Assembly: GCF_018336935.1 (NCBI RefSeq)
Contig: NZ_CP068771.1
Coordinates: forward strand, 3,658,001 to 3,722,000
Reading direction: 5' to 3'
Origin: Serratia plymuthica
Lineage (GTDB): Bacteria; Pseudomonadota; Gammaproteobacteria; Enterobacterales; Enterobacteriaceae
Length of the DNA stretch: 64,000 nucleotides
Shown here: one piece after another, positions 20,390-34,006 of the stretch
Layout: each line of letters begins with the position of its first letter
Numbering within the stretch: the stretch's first letter is position 1
Translations under genes and position numbers: made by a program
Notes under the pieces: generated by a model
What the model was told of the DNA's origin: nothing
Seen by the model: the letters and a program-made list of their open reading frames with translations, nothing else
Database searches by the model: none

Positions 20390-20590
20390 GCATTGCCGTC
20401 CGGCCTCAAGCAGCGAGTGAAAAGGGAATCCGGTGTGAATCCGGAGCTGACGCGCAGCGGTAAGGGGAAGTCATGGCGATAGCGTTTTTACGCAGACACT
20501 GTCCACTGCAGGACGGGAAGTCATCGCCTGGTGCAGGTTGCTCATAAACAACCCGCAACTCCCAAGCCCGAAGACCTGCCGGTGTTACGT
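20390..20590 (+). promoter_or_regulatory. Cobalamin riboswitch of btuB
   Basis: The leader shows the AdoCbl riboswitch core in order: GGGAATCCGGTG, GAATCCGGAGCTGACGCGCA, GCGGTAAGG, GCAGACACTGTCC (GCCACTG-type element), GGAAGTCATC, and the B12-box-like CCAAGCCCGAAGACCTGCC. The closing stem pairs CCGGC (20400-20404) with GCCGG (20578-20582). It closely follows the E. coli btuB leader, so adenosylcobalamin should repress translation of btuB. The open frame upstream of btuB through this RNA is incidental. Confidence 0.93.
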
Positions 20591-20665
20591 CGCAATGTCC
20601 GTGGTCGTCGCGAAATATCGGCCATGATCCTGCGGCATCCGCCAATTAAGTTTGGATGCTTTTTC

Positions 20666-22558
20666 ATGACAATTACAAAAAATACGCTGCTGATGGTGGT
20701 TTCCTCCGTCACGGCTTTTTCTGGCTGGGCACAAGACAACACTACAGCGAATAACAGCGAGAACCTGGTGGTTACCGCTAACCGTTTCCCGCAGCCGGTT
20801 TCTTCCGTGCTGGCCCCCACCTCTGTGGTTACCCGTGATGATATCGATCGCTGGCAGGCCAAAAGCCTGACTGACGTGATGCGCCGCCTGCCGGGTGTGG
20901 ATGTGTCGCAAAACGGCGGGTTGGGGCAAACCAGTTCACTATTTGTTCGTGGTACCAACTCCAGCCACGTACTGGTGCTGATTGACGGCATTCGCCTTAA
21001 TCAGGCCGGTGTCAGCGGTTCTTCCGACCTCAGCCAGATCCCGATCTCGCTGGTGCAGAAAGTTGAGTTTATCCGCGGGCCGCGTTCGGCCGTTTATGGT
21101 TCCGATGCTATCGGCGGCGTGGTCAACATTATTACCACCCGCGAGAAGAACGGCAGCACGCTTTCCGCCGGTATGGGTTCAAACGGCTATCAGGCCTATG
21201 ACGCGTCCACTCAGCAGCAACTGGGTGACAACACGGTTGCAACAGTCGCCGGTAATTACACCTATACCAAAGGTTATGATGTCGTGGCGAACCTGCCGGA
21301 CAGTTTTGGCAACCCAGCGCAATCCGATCGCGACGGTTTCATGAGCAAATCCCTATATGGCGGTATAGAGCATAAGTTTAATGAGGCGTTCAGCGGCTTT
21401 GTTCGTGGTTACGGCTATGACAACCGAACGGCTTATGATGGCAATTACAGCTATTCTGACCCGGCACATTTTGATGCGCTGCCTGACACCCGCCAGCTCT
21501 ATAGCCAAAGTTGGGATAGCGGTCTGCGTTATCAGGACGGTATTTATGCTACCCAGTTGATTGCCAGTTATAGCCACGCAAAGGACTATAACTACGATCC
21601 CAAGTATGGTCCTTATTCTGCTTCCGCTACTTTGGATGATTCCACACAATACAATGTGCAGTGGGGCAATACATTCCAGGTTGCCAAGGGAAATATCAGT
21701 ACTGGTGTTGATTGGCAGGATCAGAAAATTGAGCCGGGTACGGCTTATATTACTGACAGCAAGAGCCAGCGTAATACCGGACTTTATCTGACTGCGCAGC
21801 AACAAATTGATGCCTTTACCTTGGAAGGATCCGTACGGGGGGATGATAACTCGCAGTTTGGTTGGCATGGCACTTGGCAAACCAGCGCGGCCTGGGAGTT
21901 TGTCGAGGGTTATCGCGCCATTGCCTCTTATGGCACTGCGTTTAAAGCACCGAATTTAGGGCAGCAGTACGGTAGCTTTGGCGGCAACCCGGATTTGAAG
22001 CCAGAAGAAAGCAAGCAGTGGGAAGGTGGCTTTGAGGGATTGACCGGGCCAGTTACCTGGCGTGTTACAGGCTATCGTAACGATATAGATAACCTGATCA
22101 GCTATGCATCCAGTGGTTCTGGTTCTGCTTATTACAACGTTAATAAGGCAACCATTAAAGGTGTCGAAGCTACGGCTTCCTTCGATACCGGGTTGTTTAC
22201 CCACCAGATTGGTTATGACTATGTTGATCCACGCAACGCCAAAACCAATGAAGTTCTGCTGCGCCGCGCTAAACAGCAGGTGAAGTATGAGTTGGATTGG
22301 CAGGTCTATGATTTTGACTGGGCGGTAACCTACCATTATCTGGGCGAACGTTACGATGGCGACTACAGTGGTTACACCACGCGTACTGTCAAACTCGGCG
22401 GTGTCAGCCTGTGGGATCTCGCAGTTTCGTATCCGGTCACATCTCATCTGACAGTTCGTGGTAGAATTGCCAACCTGTTTGATAAAGATTATGAGACGGC
22501 TTATGGCTACGCTACTCCAGGAAGAGAATACTACCTCACTGGAAGCTATACCTTCTAA
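20666..22558 (+). CDS. btuB: TonB-dependent vitamin B12 outer-membrane receptor
   Basis: BtuB imports cobalamins across the outer membrane with TonB energy. ATG 20666 ([20 protein letters not shown]) starts a signal peptide probably cut after GWA. The TonB box ENLVVTAN follows. The plug domain ([60 protein letters not shown]) spans about residues 40-150, then a beta-barrel ending in aromatic YYLTGSYTF. At 630 residues it is slightly longer than E. coli BtuB (614). The reading frame extends upstream to 20531 within the riboswitch but that part is not coding. The 3' end overlaps murI by 56 bases. Confidence 0.96.
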   Translation: MTITKNTLLMVVSSVTAFSGWAQDNTTANNSENLVVTANRFPQPVSSVLAPTSVVTRDDIDRWQAKSLTDVMRRLPGVDVSQNGGLGQTSSLFVRGTNSSHVLVLIDGIRLNQAGVSGSSDLSQIPISLVQKVEFIRGPRSAVYGSDAIGGVVNIITTREKNGSTLSAGMGSNGYQAYDASTQQQLGDNTVATVAGNYTYTKGYDVVANLPDSFGNPAQSDRDGFMSKSLYGGIEHKFNEAFSGFVRGYGYDNRTAYDGNYSYSDPAHFDALPDTRQLYSQSWDSGLRYQDGIYATQLIASYSHAKDYNYDPKYGPYSASATLDDSTQYNVQWGNTFQVAKGNISTGVDWQDQKIEPGTAYITDSKSQRNTGLYLTAQQQIDAFTLEGSVRGDDNSQFGWHGTWQTSAAWEFVEGYRAIASYGTAFKAPNLGQQYGSFGGNPDLKPEESKQWEGGFEGLTGPVTWRVTGYRNDIDNLISYASSGSGSAYYNVNKATIKGVEATASFDTGLFTHQIGYDYVDPRNAKTNEVLLRRAKQQVKYELDWQVYDFDWAVTYHYLGERYDGDYSGYTTRTVKLGGVSLWDLAVSYPVTSHLTVRGRIANLFDKDYETAYGYATPGREYYLTGSYTF

Positions 22559-23366
22559 CACCACCGCGACGCCCCGCCCGACGGTGCTGGTATTTGATTC
22601 CGGCGTCGGCGGGCTGTCGGTGTATCAAGAGGTTCGGCAATTGCTGCCGGACCTCCACTATATCTATGCCTTCGATAACGTGGCGTTCCCCTACGGCGAG
22701 AAATCCGAAGAGTTTATCGTTGAACGCGTGCTGGAGATTGTCAGCGCGGTACAGCAACGCCATCCTCTGGCGATTGTCGTCATCGCCTGTAATACCGCCA
22801 GTACCGTATCGCTGCCGGCGCTGCGCGAGCGCTTTACCTTCCCGGTAGTGGGCGTTGTGCCCGCGATTAAACCTGCTGCCCGCTTGACCGCCAATGGCGT
22901 CGTGGGCCTGTTGGCTACCCGTGGTACGGTACAACGCACCTATACTCATGAGTTGATTGCCCGCTTTGCCACCGACTGCAAGATCGAGCTATTGGGATCT
23001 TCAGAGCTGGTGGAACTGGCGGAAGCCAAGCTGCACGGTGAAGCCGTACCGCTGGCCACGCTGAAGAAAATTCTGCATCCATGGCTGAGCATGCGCGAGC
23101 CGCCGGATACCGTGGTACTCGGTTGCACCCACTTCCCTCTATTAGCAGAAGAGTTAATGCAGGTGTTGCCTGAGGGAACCCGGTTGGTAGATTCCGGCGC
23201 GGCTATTGCCCGTCGCACCGCTTGGCTTATCTCTTCGCAGGAAAATCTGGTGTCGACTCAGGAAGATAATCTGGCGTATTGCATGGCGTTGAATGAAGAC
23301 ACTGACGCTTTATTGCCCGTTTTGCAGGGATACGGCTTTAAATCGTTGAAAAAACTACCTCTTTAA
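22503..23366 (+). CDS. murI: Glutamate racemase
   Basis: The enzyme makes D-glutamate for peptidoglycan. From ATG 22503 ([15 protein letters not shown]) it has 287 residues, and the conserved part begins [16 protein letters not shown]. The two catalytic cysteines lie in [11 protein letters not shown] and [10 protein letters not shown], and the [11 protein letters not shown] motif between them is intact. The start lies inside the 3' end of btuB, as in E. coli, so the two are translationally linked. The frame continues upstream to 22458 but without homology. The rRNA operon promoters begin about 50 bases after the stop, with no clear terminator. Confidence 0.96.
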   Translation: MATLLQEENTTSLEAIPSNTTATPRPTVLVFDSGVGGLSVYQEVRQLLPDLHYIYAFDNVAFPYGEKSEEFIVERVLEIVSAVQQRHPLAIVVIACNTASTVSLPALRERFTFPVVGVVPAIKPAARLTANGVVGLLATRGTVQRTYTHELIARFATDCKIELLGSSELVELAEAKLHGEAVPLATLKKILHPWLSMREPPDTVVLGCTHFPLLAEELMQVLPEGTRLVDSGAAIARRTAWLISSQENLVSTQEDNLAYCMALNEDTDALLPVLQGYGFKSLKKLPL

Positions 23367-23417
23367 CAGTGTTTTGGTTAAACATTCGACGGTTGGAAAA
23401 AATTTTGCATTTAGGGG

Positions 23418-23445
23418 TTGCGGCCTTCTGAGAACTCCCTATAAT
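23418..23445 (+). promoter_or_regulatory. rrn P1 promoter
   Basis: -35 TTGCGG (23418-23423), 16-bp spacer, -10 TATAAT (23440-23445), then a GCGCC discriminator and CACTGACC start region, closely matching E. coli rrn P1. The A/T-rich stretch just upstream would serve as UP element. Expected to respond to ppGpp and growth rate. Confidence 0.9.
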
Positions 23446-23525
23446 GCGCCTCCACTGACCGGGAACAACGACTCCTCTAACGAGAACGCGTCGCCAGGTC
23501 GGTAAGAGAAAAGCGAAATAAACGC

Positions 23526-23553
23526 TTGACTCTTCGGGTGAAAAGCGTAGTAT
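23526..23553 (+). promoter_or_regulatory. rrn P2 promoter
   Basis: -35 TTGACT (23526-23531), 16-bp spacer, -10 TAGTAT (23548-23553), about 108 bases after P1, the usual enterobacterial arrangement. Confidence 0.85.
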
Positions 23554-23592
23554 ACGCCACCTCGAGATAGCAAGCTACGGCGGCTAACTCAC

Positions 23593-23605
23593 TGCTCTTT
23601 AACAA
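23593..23605 (+). promoter_or_regulatory. rrn leader boxA antitermination site
   Basis: TGCTCTTTAACAA matches the boxA sequence bound by NusB/NusE for ribosomal antitermination. Confidence 0.9.
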
Positions 23606-23757
23606 TTTATCAGACAATCTGTGTGGGCACTCCACAAGACGATATCCAGAACCTTCGGGTTCGAAAAAATATCAAGTCTTGAAGAGTGACTACTGAAGTA
23701 AAATTCATTTAGTAACCTTTGAGCATCGCTTCACGAGTTGAAGCAAATCGAACTTTT

Positions 23758-25299
<1,542 letters not shown>

Positions 25300-25444
25300 C
25301 CTAATGATATTGATTCGCGTGGCGTGCTCACACAGATTGTCTGATGAAAAAGTAATGAGCAAAAGCGCTACCTGTTGATGTAATGAGTCTCTGACTCATG
25401 CTGATACGAACCGATTAAAACGTTCAGTTTAATCGGATTTTCGT

Positions 25445-25520
25445 GTCCCCATCGTCTAGAGGCCTAGGACACTGCCCTTTCACGGCTGTAACAGGGGTTC
25501 GAATCCCCTTGGGGACGCCA
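25445..25520 (+). tRNA. tRNA-Glu (TTC) in the 16S-23S spacer
   Basis: A 76-base tRNA with encoded CCA. The acceptor stem GTCCCCA/TGGGGAC pairs fully and the anticodon is TTC at 25479-25481. The anticodon stem CTGCC/GGCTG has an apparent U-U opposition (T25473 with T25487), where E. coli has C-G. A single tRNA-Glu spacer is the rrnB/rrnC/rrnE/rrnG type. Confidence 0.97.
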
Positions 25521-25608
25521 ATCCGATAATGAGTGAAAGACATTATCACCGGTGAGTCATCACCGAAAACATCTTAAAGATGACTCTTGCGAGTCGTGTT
25601 TAAGATAT

Positions 25609-25621
25609 TGCTCTTTAACAA
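25609..25621 (+). promoter_or_regulatory. Spacer boxA before 23S
   Basis: TGCTCTTTAACAA recurs in the spacer upstream of 23S, as in other enterobacterial rrn operons, to maintain antitermination. Confidence 0.85.
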
Positions 25622-25755
25622 TCTGGAACAAGCTGAAAATTGAAACATGACAGCTGAAACTTATCCCTCCGTAGATGTATTGGGATAAGGATTAACCTGT
25701 CATAGAGTCTCTCAAATGTAGCAATGCGAACGATGGAAACATCTTCGGGTTGTGA

Positions 25756-28663
<2,908 letters not shown>

Positions 28664-28763
28664 ACAACACCGAAGGTGTTTTGATTTGAGAGATTTTCAG
28701 CGAAGTTCCGAGATTGGTTTCGATGGCGACACGAGAGTGAAGCGGTTGGAATGAAACAGAATT

Positions 28764-28883
28764 TGCCTGGCGGCAATAGCGCGGTGGTCCCACCTGACCC
28801 CATGCCGAACTCAGAAGTGAAACGCCGTAGCGCCGATGGTAGTGTGGGGTCTCCCCATGCGAGAGTAGGACACTGCCAGGCAT
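28764..28883 (+). rRNA. 5S ribosomal RNA
   Basis: 120 bases from TGCCTGGCGGCAATAGCGCG to GACACTGCCAGGCAT, with complementary ends TGCCTGGCGG / CTGCCAGGCA. Confidence 0.97.
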
Positions 28884-28976
28884 CAATTAAACGTTATCGG
28901 TTTGACACCCGGTAATGAGCAGGATCGCCAAGAGCGATTTTGCCCACATCGAAAGATGTAACGTGAAAGAACCGGT

Positions 28977-29053
28977 GGAGCGGTAGTTCAGTTGGTTAGA
29001 ATACCTGCCTGTCACGCAGGGGGTCGCGGGTTCGAGCCCCGTCCGTTCCGCCA
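28977..29053 (+). tRNA. tRNA-Asp (GTC)
   Basis: A 77-base tRNA with encoded CCA: acceptor GGAGCGG / CCGTTCC, anticodon loop CTGTCAC. It lies distal in the rRNA operon, 93 bases after 5S, as aspT does after E. coli rrnC. Confidence 0.97.
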
Positions 29054-29062
29054 CTTATTTAA

Positions 29063-29092
29063 ATTATGCCTGCTAATTTTAGCAGGCATAAT
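29063..29092. repeat. Perfect inverted repeat between tRNA-Asp and tRNA-Trp
   Basis: Arms ATTATGCCTGCTAA (29063-29076) and TTAGCAGGCATAAT (29079-29092) separated by 2 bases. There is no T run, so it is more likely a processing hairpin than a terminator. Confidence 0.8.
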
Positions 29093-29106
29093 GTTAAGCG
29101 AGATTT

Positions 29107-29182
29107 AGGGGTGTAGCTCAGTTGGTAGAGCACCGGTCTCCAAAACCGGGTGTCGCGAGTTCGAGTCTCTCCGCCCCTGCCA
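29107..29182 (+). tRNA. tRNA-Trp (CCA)
   Basis: A 76-base tRNA with encoded CCA, anticodon loop CTCCAAA. Acceptor AGGGGTG/CGCCCCT has one G-U pair. The T stem GCGAG/CTCTC has an apparent C-U opposition (C29156 with T29170), where E. coli has G-U. Confidence 0.96.
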
Positions 29183-29189
29183 TATTAAA

Positions 29190-29219
29190 AACCCTTTGCG
29201 AAAGCGAAGGGTTTTTTTT
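29190..29219 (+). terminator. Terminator of the rRNA operon
   Basis: Stem AACCCTTTGC / GCGAAGGGTT around a GAAA tetraloop, followed by a run of T. It comes 8 bases after tRNA-Trp. Confidence 0.93.
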
Positions 29220-29499
29220 GCTTTCTGCATTTCCATAATCCCCGCTACCCTTCTGAAAGATTGCCTAAAAACCCCTCTGAAATCGTTCCCAATTTAGACA
29301 TTTTTAGCTGAATCCATGTACAAAATGGTTGTTCTGCCGCGATGTGATGCCGCGCATTATTCCTGCCTGATTTTCAGCTACACCTAATTAGCGCCCGACC
29401 CTTTAGGCGCCAACTTCACCAGAAAAATATGCAGCATATACAACAACGACTACCCCTGTCGGAGGGAGTCACATCCCTGTGCAAAGCGAGGAGAACAAC

Positions 29500-30456
29500 A
29501 TGGTTAAACGTCTGCTGTTAGCAGCCGCCATTACGGGCGCATTGATCGGCACGGCACAGGCAGCACCGCTGGTCGTCGGTTTTTCTCAGATTGGTTCTGA
29601 ATCGGGCTGGCGCTCGGCAGAAACCAAGGTATCAAAACAAGAAGCGGAAAAGCGCGGAATTACGCTGAAAATCGCCGATGCGCAGCAAAAACAAGAGAAT
29701 CAGATCAAAGCGGTAAGATCTTTTATTGCCCAGGGAGTTGACGCTATTTTCATTGCGCCCGTTGTCGCTACCGGCTGGACCCCGGTGCTGCAAGAGGCAA
29801 AAGAGGCCAAAATCCCGGTATTCCTGCTCGACAGGATGATCGAGGTGAACGATCCCTCGCTGTATACCGCTGCTGTGGCATCGGACAGTGTGCATGAAGG
29901 CAAAGTAGCGGGTGAGTGGCTGGTAAAAGAGGTAGCCGGCAAGCCTTGTAACGTGGTGGAACTGCAAGGCACCGTGGGCGCCAGCGTCGCAATCAACCGC
30001 AAGAAAGGCTTTGCTGACGGTATCGCCAGCGCCGCCAACGTAAAAATCATCCGTTCGCAATCCGGTGACTTCACCCGCAGCAAGGGTAAAGAGGTGATGG
30101 AAAGCTTCATCAAGGCTGAGCAGAACGGCAAAAATATCTGCGCCGTATACGCTCACAACGACGATATGGCGATAGGTGCCATTCAGGCGATCAAAGAAGC
30201 CGGCTTAAAACCAGGCTCACAAATTAAAATTGTCTCCATCGACGGTGTTCCCGATATCTTCAAAGCGATGATCAATGGCGAGGCCAATGCGTCGGTCGAG
30301 CTGACGCCAAATATGGCAGGGCCTGCGTTTGACGCGCTGCTGGCGATGAAAAAAGACGGAACGCAACCCGCGAAGTTTATTCAGACCGAATCGAAACTGC
30401 TGCAGCCTGATACCGCCAAACAGGAATTCGAGCTGAAGAAAAGCATGGGCTATTAA
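29500..30456 (+). CDS. ytfQ: Galactofuranose ABC transporter, periplasmic binding protein
   Basis: A 318-residue binding protein (same length as E. coli YtfQ) for galactofuranose. The signal peptide is VKRLLLAAAITGALIGTAQA, cut before APLVVGFSQIG. The body is a type-1 periplasmic binding fold: GFSQIGSESGWRSAE, PVVATGWTPVLQEA, FLLDRMIE, ELQGTVGASVAINRK and AHNDDMAIGAIQAI. ATG 29500 follows GGAG; the frame opens at 29479. The gene heads ytfQRT-yjfF. In E. coli this operon is elsewhere on the chromosome; here it follows the rRNA terminator by about 280 bases in which I see no gene. Confidence 0.96.
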   Translation: MVKRLLLAAAITGALIGTAQAAPLVVGFSQIGSESGWRSAETKVSKQEAEKRGITLKIADAQQKQENQIKAVRSFIAQGVDAIFIAPVVATGWTPVLQEAKEAKIPVFLLDRMIEVNDPSLYTAAVASDSVHEGKVAGEWLVKEVAGKPCNVVELQGTVGASVAINRKKGFADGIASAANVKIIRSQSGDFTRSKGKEVMESFIKAEQNGKNICAVYAHNDDMAIGAIQAIKEAGLKPGSQIKIVSIDGVPDIFKAMINGEANASVELTPNMAGPAFDALLAMKKDGTQPAKFIQTESKLLQPDTAKQEFELKKSMGY

Positions 30457-30479
30457 TCCACTCACCGACGGGACAAAAG

Positions 30480-31994
30480 ATGGCCGCATCTCAGACCACG
30501 TTATTGGCGATTAAGGGATTATCCGTCGAGTTTCCTGGCGTAAAGGCGCTGGAAGAGGTTGATTTCACGCTGCAGCGCGGAGAGATCATGGCGCTGTTGG
30601 GTGAGAACGGCGCGGGGAAATCCACGCTGATCAAGGCGCTGACCGGGGTTTATCAGCGTTCCGCCGGTGAAATCCTGCTGGAGGGCAAAGCCATCGCGCC
30701 GCAAAGCACTGCGCAGGCACAGGTGTTGGGGATTGGTACGGTTTATCAGGAAGTTAACCTGCTGGCGAATATCTCGGTGGCCGCCAATTTGTTTATCGGC
30801 CGTGAACCGACCCGTTTCGGTCTGGTCGATCAAAAAACCATGCTGCGACGGGCCCAGCAACTTTTGCAGGGTTATGGATTGCAGCTGGATGCCAGCCAGC
30901 CATTGGGCAACTATTCGATTGCGATCCAGCAGATTGTCGCCATCGCCCGGGCGGTCGACCTATCAGCCAAAGTCCTGATCCTGGATGAGCCTACAGCCAG
31001 CCTGGATGCTAAAGAAGTCACCATGCTGCTGGATATTCTCAGTCAGTTGCGATCGCAGGGGATAGGCATGATCTTTGTCACTCATTTCCTCGATCAGGTT
31101 TACCGCATCAGCGATCGCATTACCGTGCTGCGCAACGGTAGGTTGGTAGGCACCAAGCCTGCCAACGACTTGCCACGGCTGGAGCTGGTCCAGATGATGC
31201 TCGGTCACGCCTTTGACGAGGCGTTGCTCAAGCGGGGCGAGCATGAGCCGACGGATGCGTCTCCGCTGGTCGAACTGAACGGCTACGGGCGTCGTGGCAT
31301 GGTTGAACCCTTCGATCTGAGAATAAGGCCGGGTGAGATTGTCGGATTGGCAGGCCTGCTCGGGTCGGGGCGCACCGAAACGGCCCAACTGATATTTGGC
31401 ATCAAATCGCATGATAGCGGCAGTGCGAAAGTGGAGGGCCGCGCGGTGAATATTCGCACGCCGCGCAAAGCTGCCAGTCTCGGCTTCGGTTATTGCCCGG
31501 AGGATCGTAAAACCGACGGAATTATCGGCGCTGCGACGGTGCGAGAAAACATCATTCTGGCGCTGCAGGCTCAGCGCGGTTGGTTAAAGCCGCTCTCGCT
31601 ACGAGAGCAAACCCGCATTGCCGAGAGTTTTATCCAATTGTTAGGTATTCGCACGCCGGGCCCGGAGCAACAGATCCAATACCTGTCCGGAGGGAATCAG
31701 CAGAAGGTGCTGCTGTCGCGTTGGTTGGCAACCAAACCCCGTTTTCTGATCCTGGATGAACCGACGCGCGGGATTGATGTTGGTGCGCATGCTGAAATCA
31801 TTCGGCTGATTGAAAGGTTGTGTGAAGAAGGATTAGCGCTGCTGGTGATCTCTTCCGAACTGGAAGAACTGGCGGGATATGCCGATCGCATCGTGGTATT
31901 GCGCGACAGAAAACACGTTACGCAGCTTGAGCATGCGGCTATTACGGTACCTGCGATTATGCAGGCTATTGCTGTGCAACAGGGGGCAGGATGA
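30480..31994 (+). CDS. ytfR: Galactofuranose ABC transporter, ATP-binding protein
   Basis: A 504-residue tandem ABC ATPase for sugar import (E. coli YtfR about 500). The first domain has Walker A LLGENGAGKSTLIKAL near residue 40 and Walker B VLILDEPTASLD near 165. The second domain starts near residue 260 with the degenerate GLLGSGRTE P-loop normal for this class, then LSGGNQQKVLLSRWL and FLILDEPTRGIDVGA. It is 23 bases after ytfQ. Its stop overlaps the ytfT start (ATGA), showing coupled translation. Confidence 0.96.
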   Translation: MAASQTTLLAIKGLSVEFPGVKALEEVDFTLQRGEIMALLGENGAGKSTLIKALTGVYQRSAGEILLEGKAIAPQSTAQAQVLGIGTVYQEVNLLANISVAANLFIGREPTRFGLVDQKTMLRRAQQLLQGYGLQLDASQPLGNYSIAIQQIVAIARAVDLSAKVLILDEPTASLDAKEVTMLLDILSQLRSQGIGMIFVTHFLDQVYRISDRITVLRNGRLVGTKPANDLPRLELVQMMLGHAFDEALLKRGEHEPTDASPLVELNGYGRRGMVEPFDLRIRPGEIVGLAGLLGSGRTETAQLIFGIKSHDSGSAKVEGRAVNIRTPRKAASLGFGYCPEDRKTDGIIGAATVRENIILALQAQRGWLKPLSLREQTRIAESFIQLLGIRTPGPEQQIQYLSGGNQQKVLLSRWLATKPRFLILDEPTRGIDVGAHAEIIRLIERLCEEGLALLVISSELEELAGYADRIVVLRDRKHVTQLEHAAITVPAIMQAIAVQQGAG

Positions 31995-33013
31995 ACCACA
32001 GGAGCTTCTCCATGACCGGTGGACCACGCAAAGTCAAATGGGTATTCCCTGCCGGGGTGACGCAGCTGGGAGCGCTGGCGGCGATTTTGCTGATCGACAG
32101 CCTGGTCGCCCCGAATTTCTTTTCCATCCACATTCAGGATGGTCGTCTGTTTGGCAGCGTGATCGACATCGTTAACCGCGGAGCGCCGGTCGCGTTGCTG
32201 GCCTTGGGCATGACGCTGGTGATCGCCACCGGCGGTATCGACCTCTCAGTGGGGGCGGTGATGGCAATCGCCGGTGCTACGGCGGCAACGCTGACCAGCG
32301 CGGGCTATCCACTGGGTTATGTGCTGGCCGCCGCGCTGGCCGTGGGGGCGTTGTGTGGCCTGTGGAACGGATTTCTGGTGGCGGTGCTGCAGATACAACC
32401 GATTGTCGCCACGCTGATGTTGATGGTGGCCGGGCGCGGTATTGCACAGCTGATCACCGAAGGGCAAATCGTCACTTTCGAACGCGAAGGTTTGGCGCAA
32501 CTGGGCAGCGGCGCGCTGATGTATTTGCCGATGCCGGCGATCATTGCCGCCGTGATGCTGTTGTTGATCTGGTTGCTGACGCGCAAAACCGCGCTGGGGC
32601 TGTTTATCGAGGCGGTGGGGATTAATCTGCGCTCGGCGCGCAATGCAGGAGTGAGTACGCGCTGGGTGATCATGGCAGTCTATGTGATCTGCGGGCTGTG
32701 CGCCGCCGTGGCCGGGATTATTGTGACTGCGGATATCCGTGGCGCGGATGCCAATAATGCCGGGCTGTGGCTGGAGCTGGATGCGATTTTAGCGGTGGTG
32801 ATTGGCGGAGGCTCCTTGCTGGGCGGCCGTTTTAACCTTCTTTTGTCGGTCATTGGGGCATTAATAATCCAGGGTATGAATACCGGCATTCTGCTGTCCG
32901 GCTATCGGCCGGAGTTCAATCTGGTGCTGAAGGCGGTAGTGGTGCTGGCGGTGCTGATGATTCAATCGCCGAGCGTGTCGTTGCACCGGCTGTTAAGGAG
33001 ACGGAAACCATGA
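31991..33013 (+). CDS. ytfT: Galactofuranose ABC transporter permease 1
   Basis: A 340-residue inner-membrane permease of the BPD_transp_2 (ribose-type) class with about nine membrane segments. The conserved LLALGMTLVIATGGIDLSVGA motif lies near residue 75 and VVIGGGSLLGGRFN near 270. It matches E. coli YtfT (341 residues) throughout. It overlaps ytfR by 4 bases and yjfF by 4 bases, so the three are one translational unit. Confidence 0.95.
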   Translation: MNHRSFSMTGGPRKVKWVFPAGVTQLGALAAILLIDSLVAPNFFSIHIQDGRLFGSVIDIVNRGAPVALLALGMTLVIATGGIDLSVGAVMAIAGATAATLTSAGYPLGYVLAAALAVGALCGLWNGFLVAVLQIQPIVATLMLMVAGRGIAQLITEGQIVTFEREGLAQLGSGALMYLPMPAIIAAVMLLLIWLLTRKTALGLFIEAVGINLRSARNAGVSTRWVIMAVYVICGLCAAVAGIIVTADIRGADANNAGLWLELDAILAVVIGGGSLLGGRFNLLLSVIGALIIQGMNTGILLSGYRPEFNLVLKAVVVLAVLMIQSPSVSLHRLLRRRKP

Positions 33014-34002
33014 TCAAACGTAATCTGTCGCTGTTGATTACCCTCGTGGTCTTTCTTCTGGGCTACGGATTTTGTCTCACCCAGTTCCCCAGCTTTGCGT
33101 CAACGCGGGTATGGTGCGATTTACTGACAGACAACGCGTTTCTCGGCATTGTGGCGGTGGGGATGACGTTTGTGATCCTGTCCGGCGGTATCGATCTGTC
33201 GGTTGGCTCGGTGATCGCCTTCACCGGCGTATTGTTGGCCAAGCTGATTGGCGTTTACGGCATTGCACCGGGTTATGCGTTCGTGATTGCTCTGTTGATG
33301 GGAGCGTCTTTTGGCGCTCTGATGGGCTGGATCATTGATGCGCTCAAGCTACCGGCATTTATCATCACGCTGGCTGGGATGTTCTTCGTACGCGGCATGA
33401 GTTTTATCCTTTCGGAAGAATCAATACCCATTGATCATCCGCTGTATGCGACGCTGGCGAACTACGCCTGGAAACTGCCGGGTGGCGGCCGATTCACGCT
33501 GTTAGCGCTGGTGATGCTGTTGGTGGTGGCGGTCGGCATGGTGCTGGCACACCGCACGCGCTTCGGCCATAACGTCTATGCCATCGGCGGTAACCGGGTG
33601 TCTGCGGCATTAATGGGTGTACCGGTGCAGCGCACCACTGTGCTGATTTATATGCTTTCAGGTACGCTGGCGGCGCTGTCCGGAATTATTTTCTCGTTAT
33701 ATACCTCTGCGGGCTACGCGCTGGCGGCCAGCGGTGTCGAGCTGGATGCCATTGCCGCCGTGGTGATTGGTGGCACGCTGCTGACCGGCGGTGTCGGCAC
33801 CGTGTTGGGCACGCTGTTTGGCGTGCTGATCCAGGGGCTGATTCAGAGCTATATCACCTTCGACGGTACGCTTAGCTCCTGGTGGACCAAAATCGTCATC
33901 GGTATCCTGCTGTTCTGCTTTATCGGCCTCCAGAAGGCGATGAGCGCGTTTTGGCTCAACAGACGAACCAAACCACGCCATCCCCGACTAAAGCCGTTAT
34001 AG
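33010..34002 (+). CDS. yjfF: Galactofuranose ABC transporter permease 2
   Basis: A 330-residue permease (E. coli YjfF 331), the heterodimer partner of YtfT. The same family motif recurs as AVGMTFVILSGGIDLSVGS near residue 50 and VVIGGTLLTGGVG near 255. The C-terminus is basic (NRRTKPRHPRLKPL). It is the last gene of the operon: the convergent hdfR stop is only 4 bases away, with no separate terminator visible. Confidence 0.95.
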   Translation: MIKRNLSLLITLVVFLLGYGFCLTQFPSFASTRVWCDLLTDNAFLGIVAVGMTFVILSGGIDLSVGSVIAFTGVLLAKLIGVYGIAPGYAFVIALLMGASFGALMGWIIDALKLPAFIITLAGMFFVRGMSFILSEESIPIDHPLYATLANYAWKLPGGGRFTLLALVMLLVVAVGMVLAHRTRFGHNVYAIGGNRVSAALMGVPVQRTTVLIYMLSGTLAALSGIIFSLYTSAGYALAASGVELDAIAAVVIGGTLLTGGVGTVLGTLFGVLIQGLIQSYITFDGTLSSWWTKIVIGILLFCFIGLQKAMSAFWLNRRTKPRHPRLKPL

Positions 34003-34006
34003 CGTC

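Noticed and set aside
20531..20665. 45-codon N-terminal extension of btuB
   Set aside because: It is riboswitch RNA; the signal peptide starts at ATG 20666.
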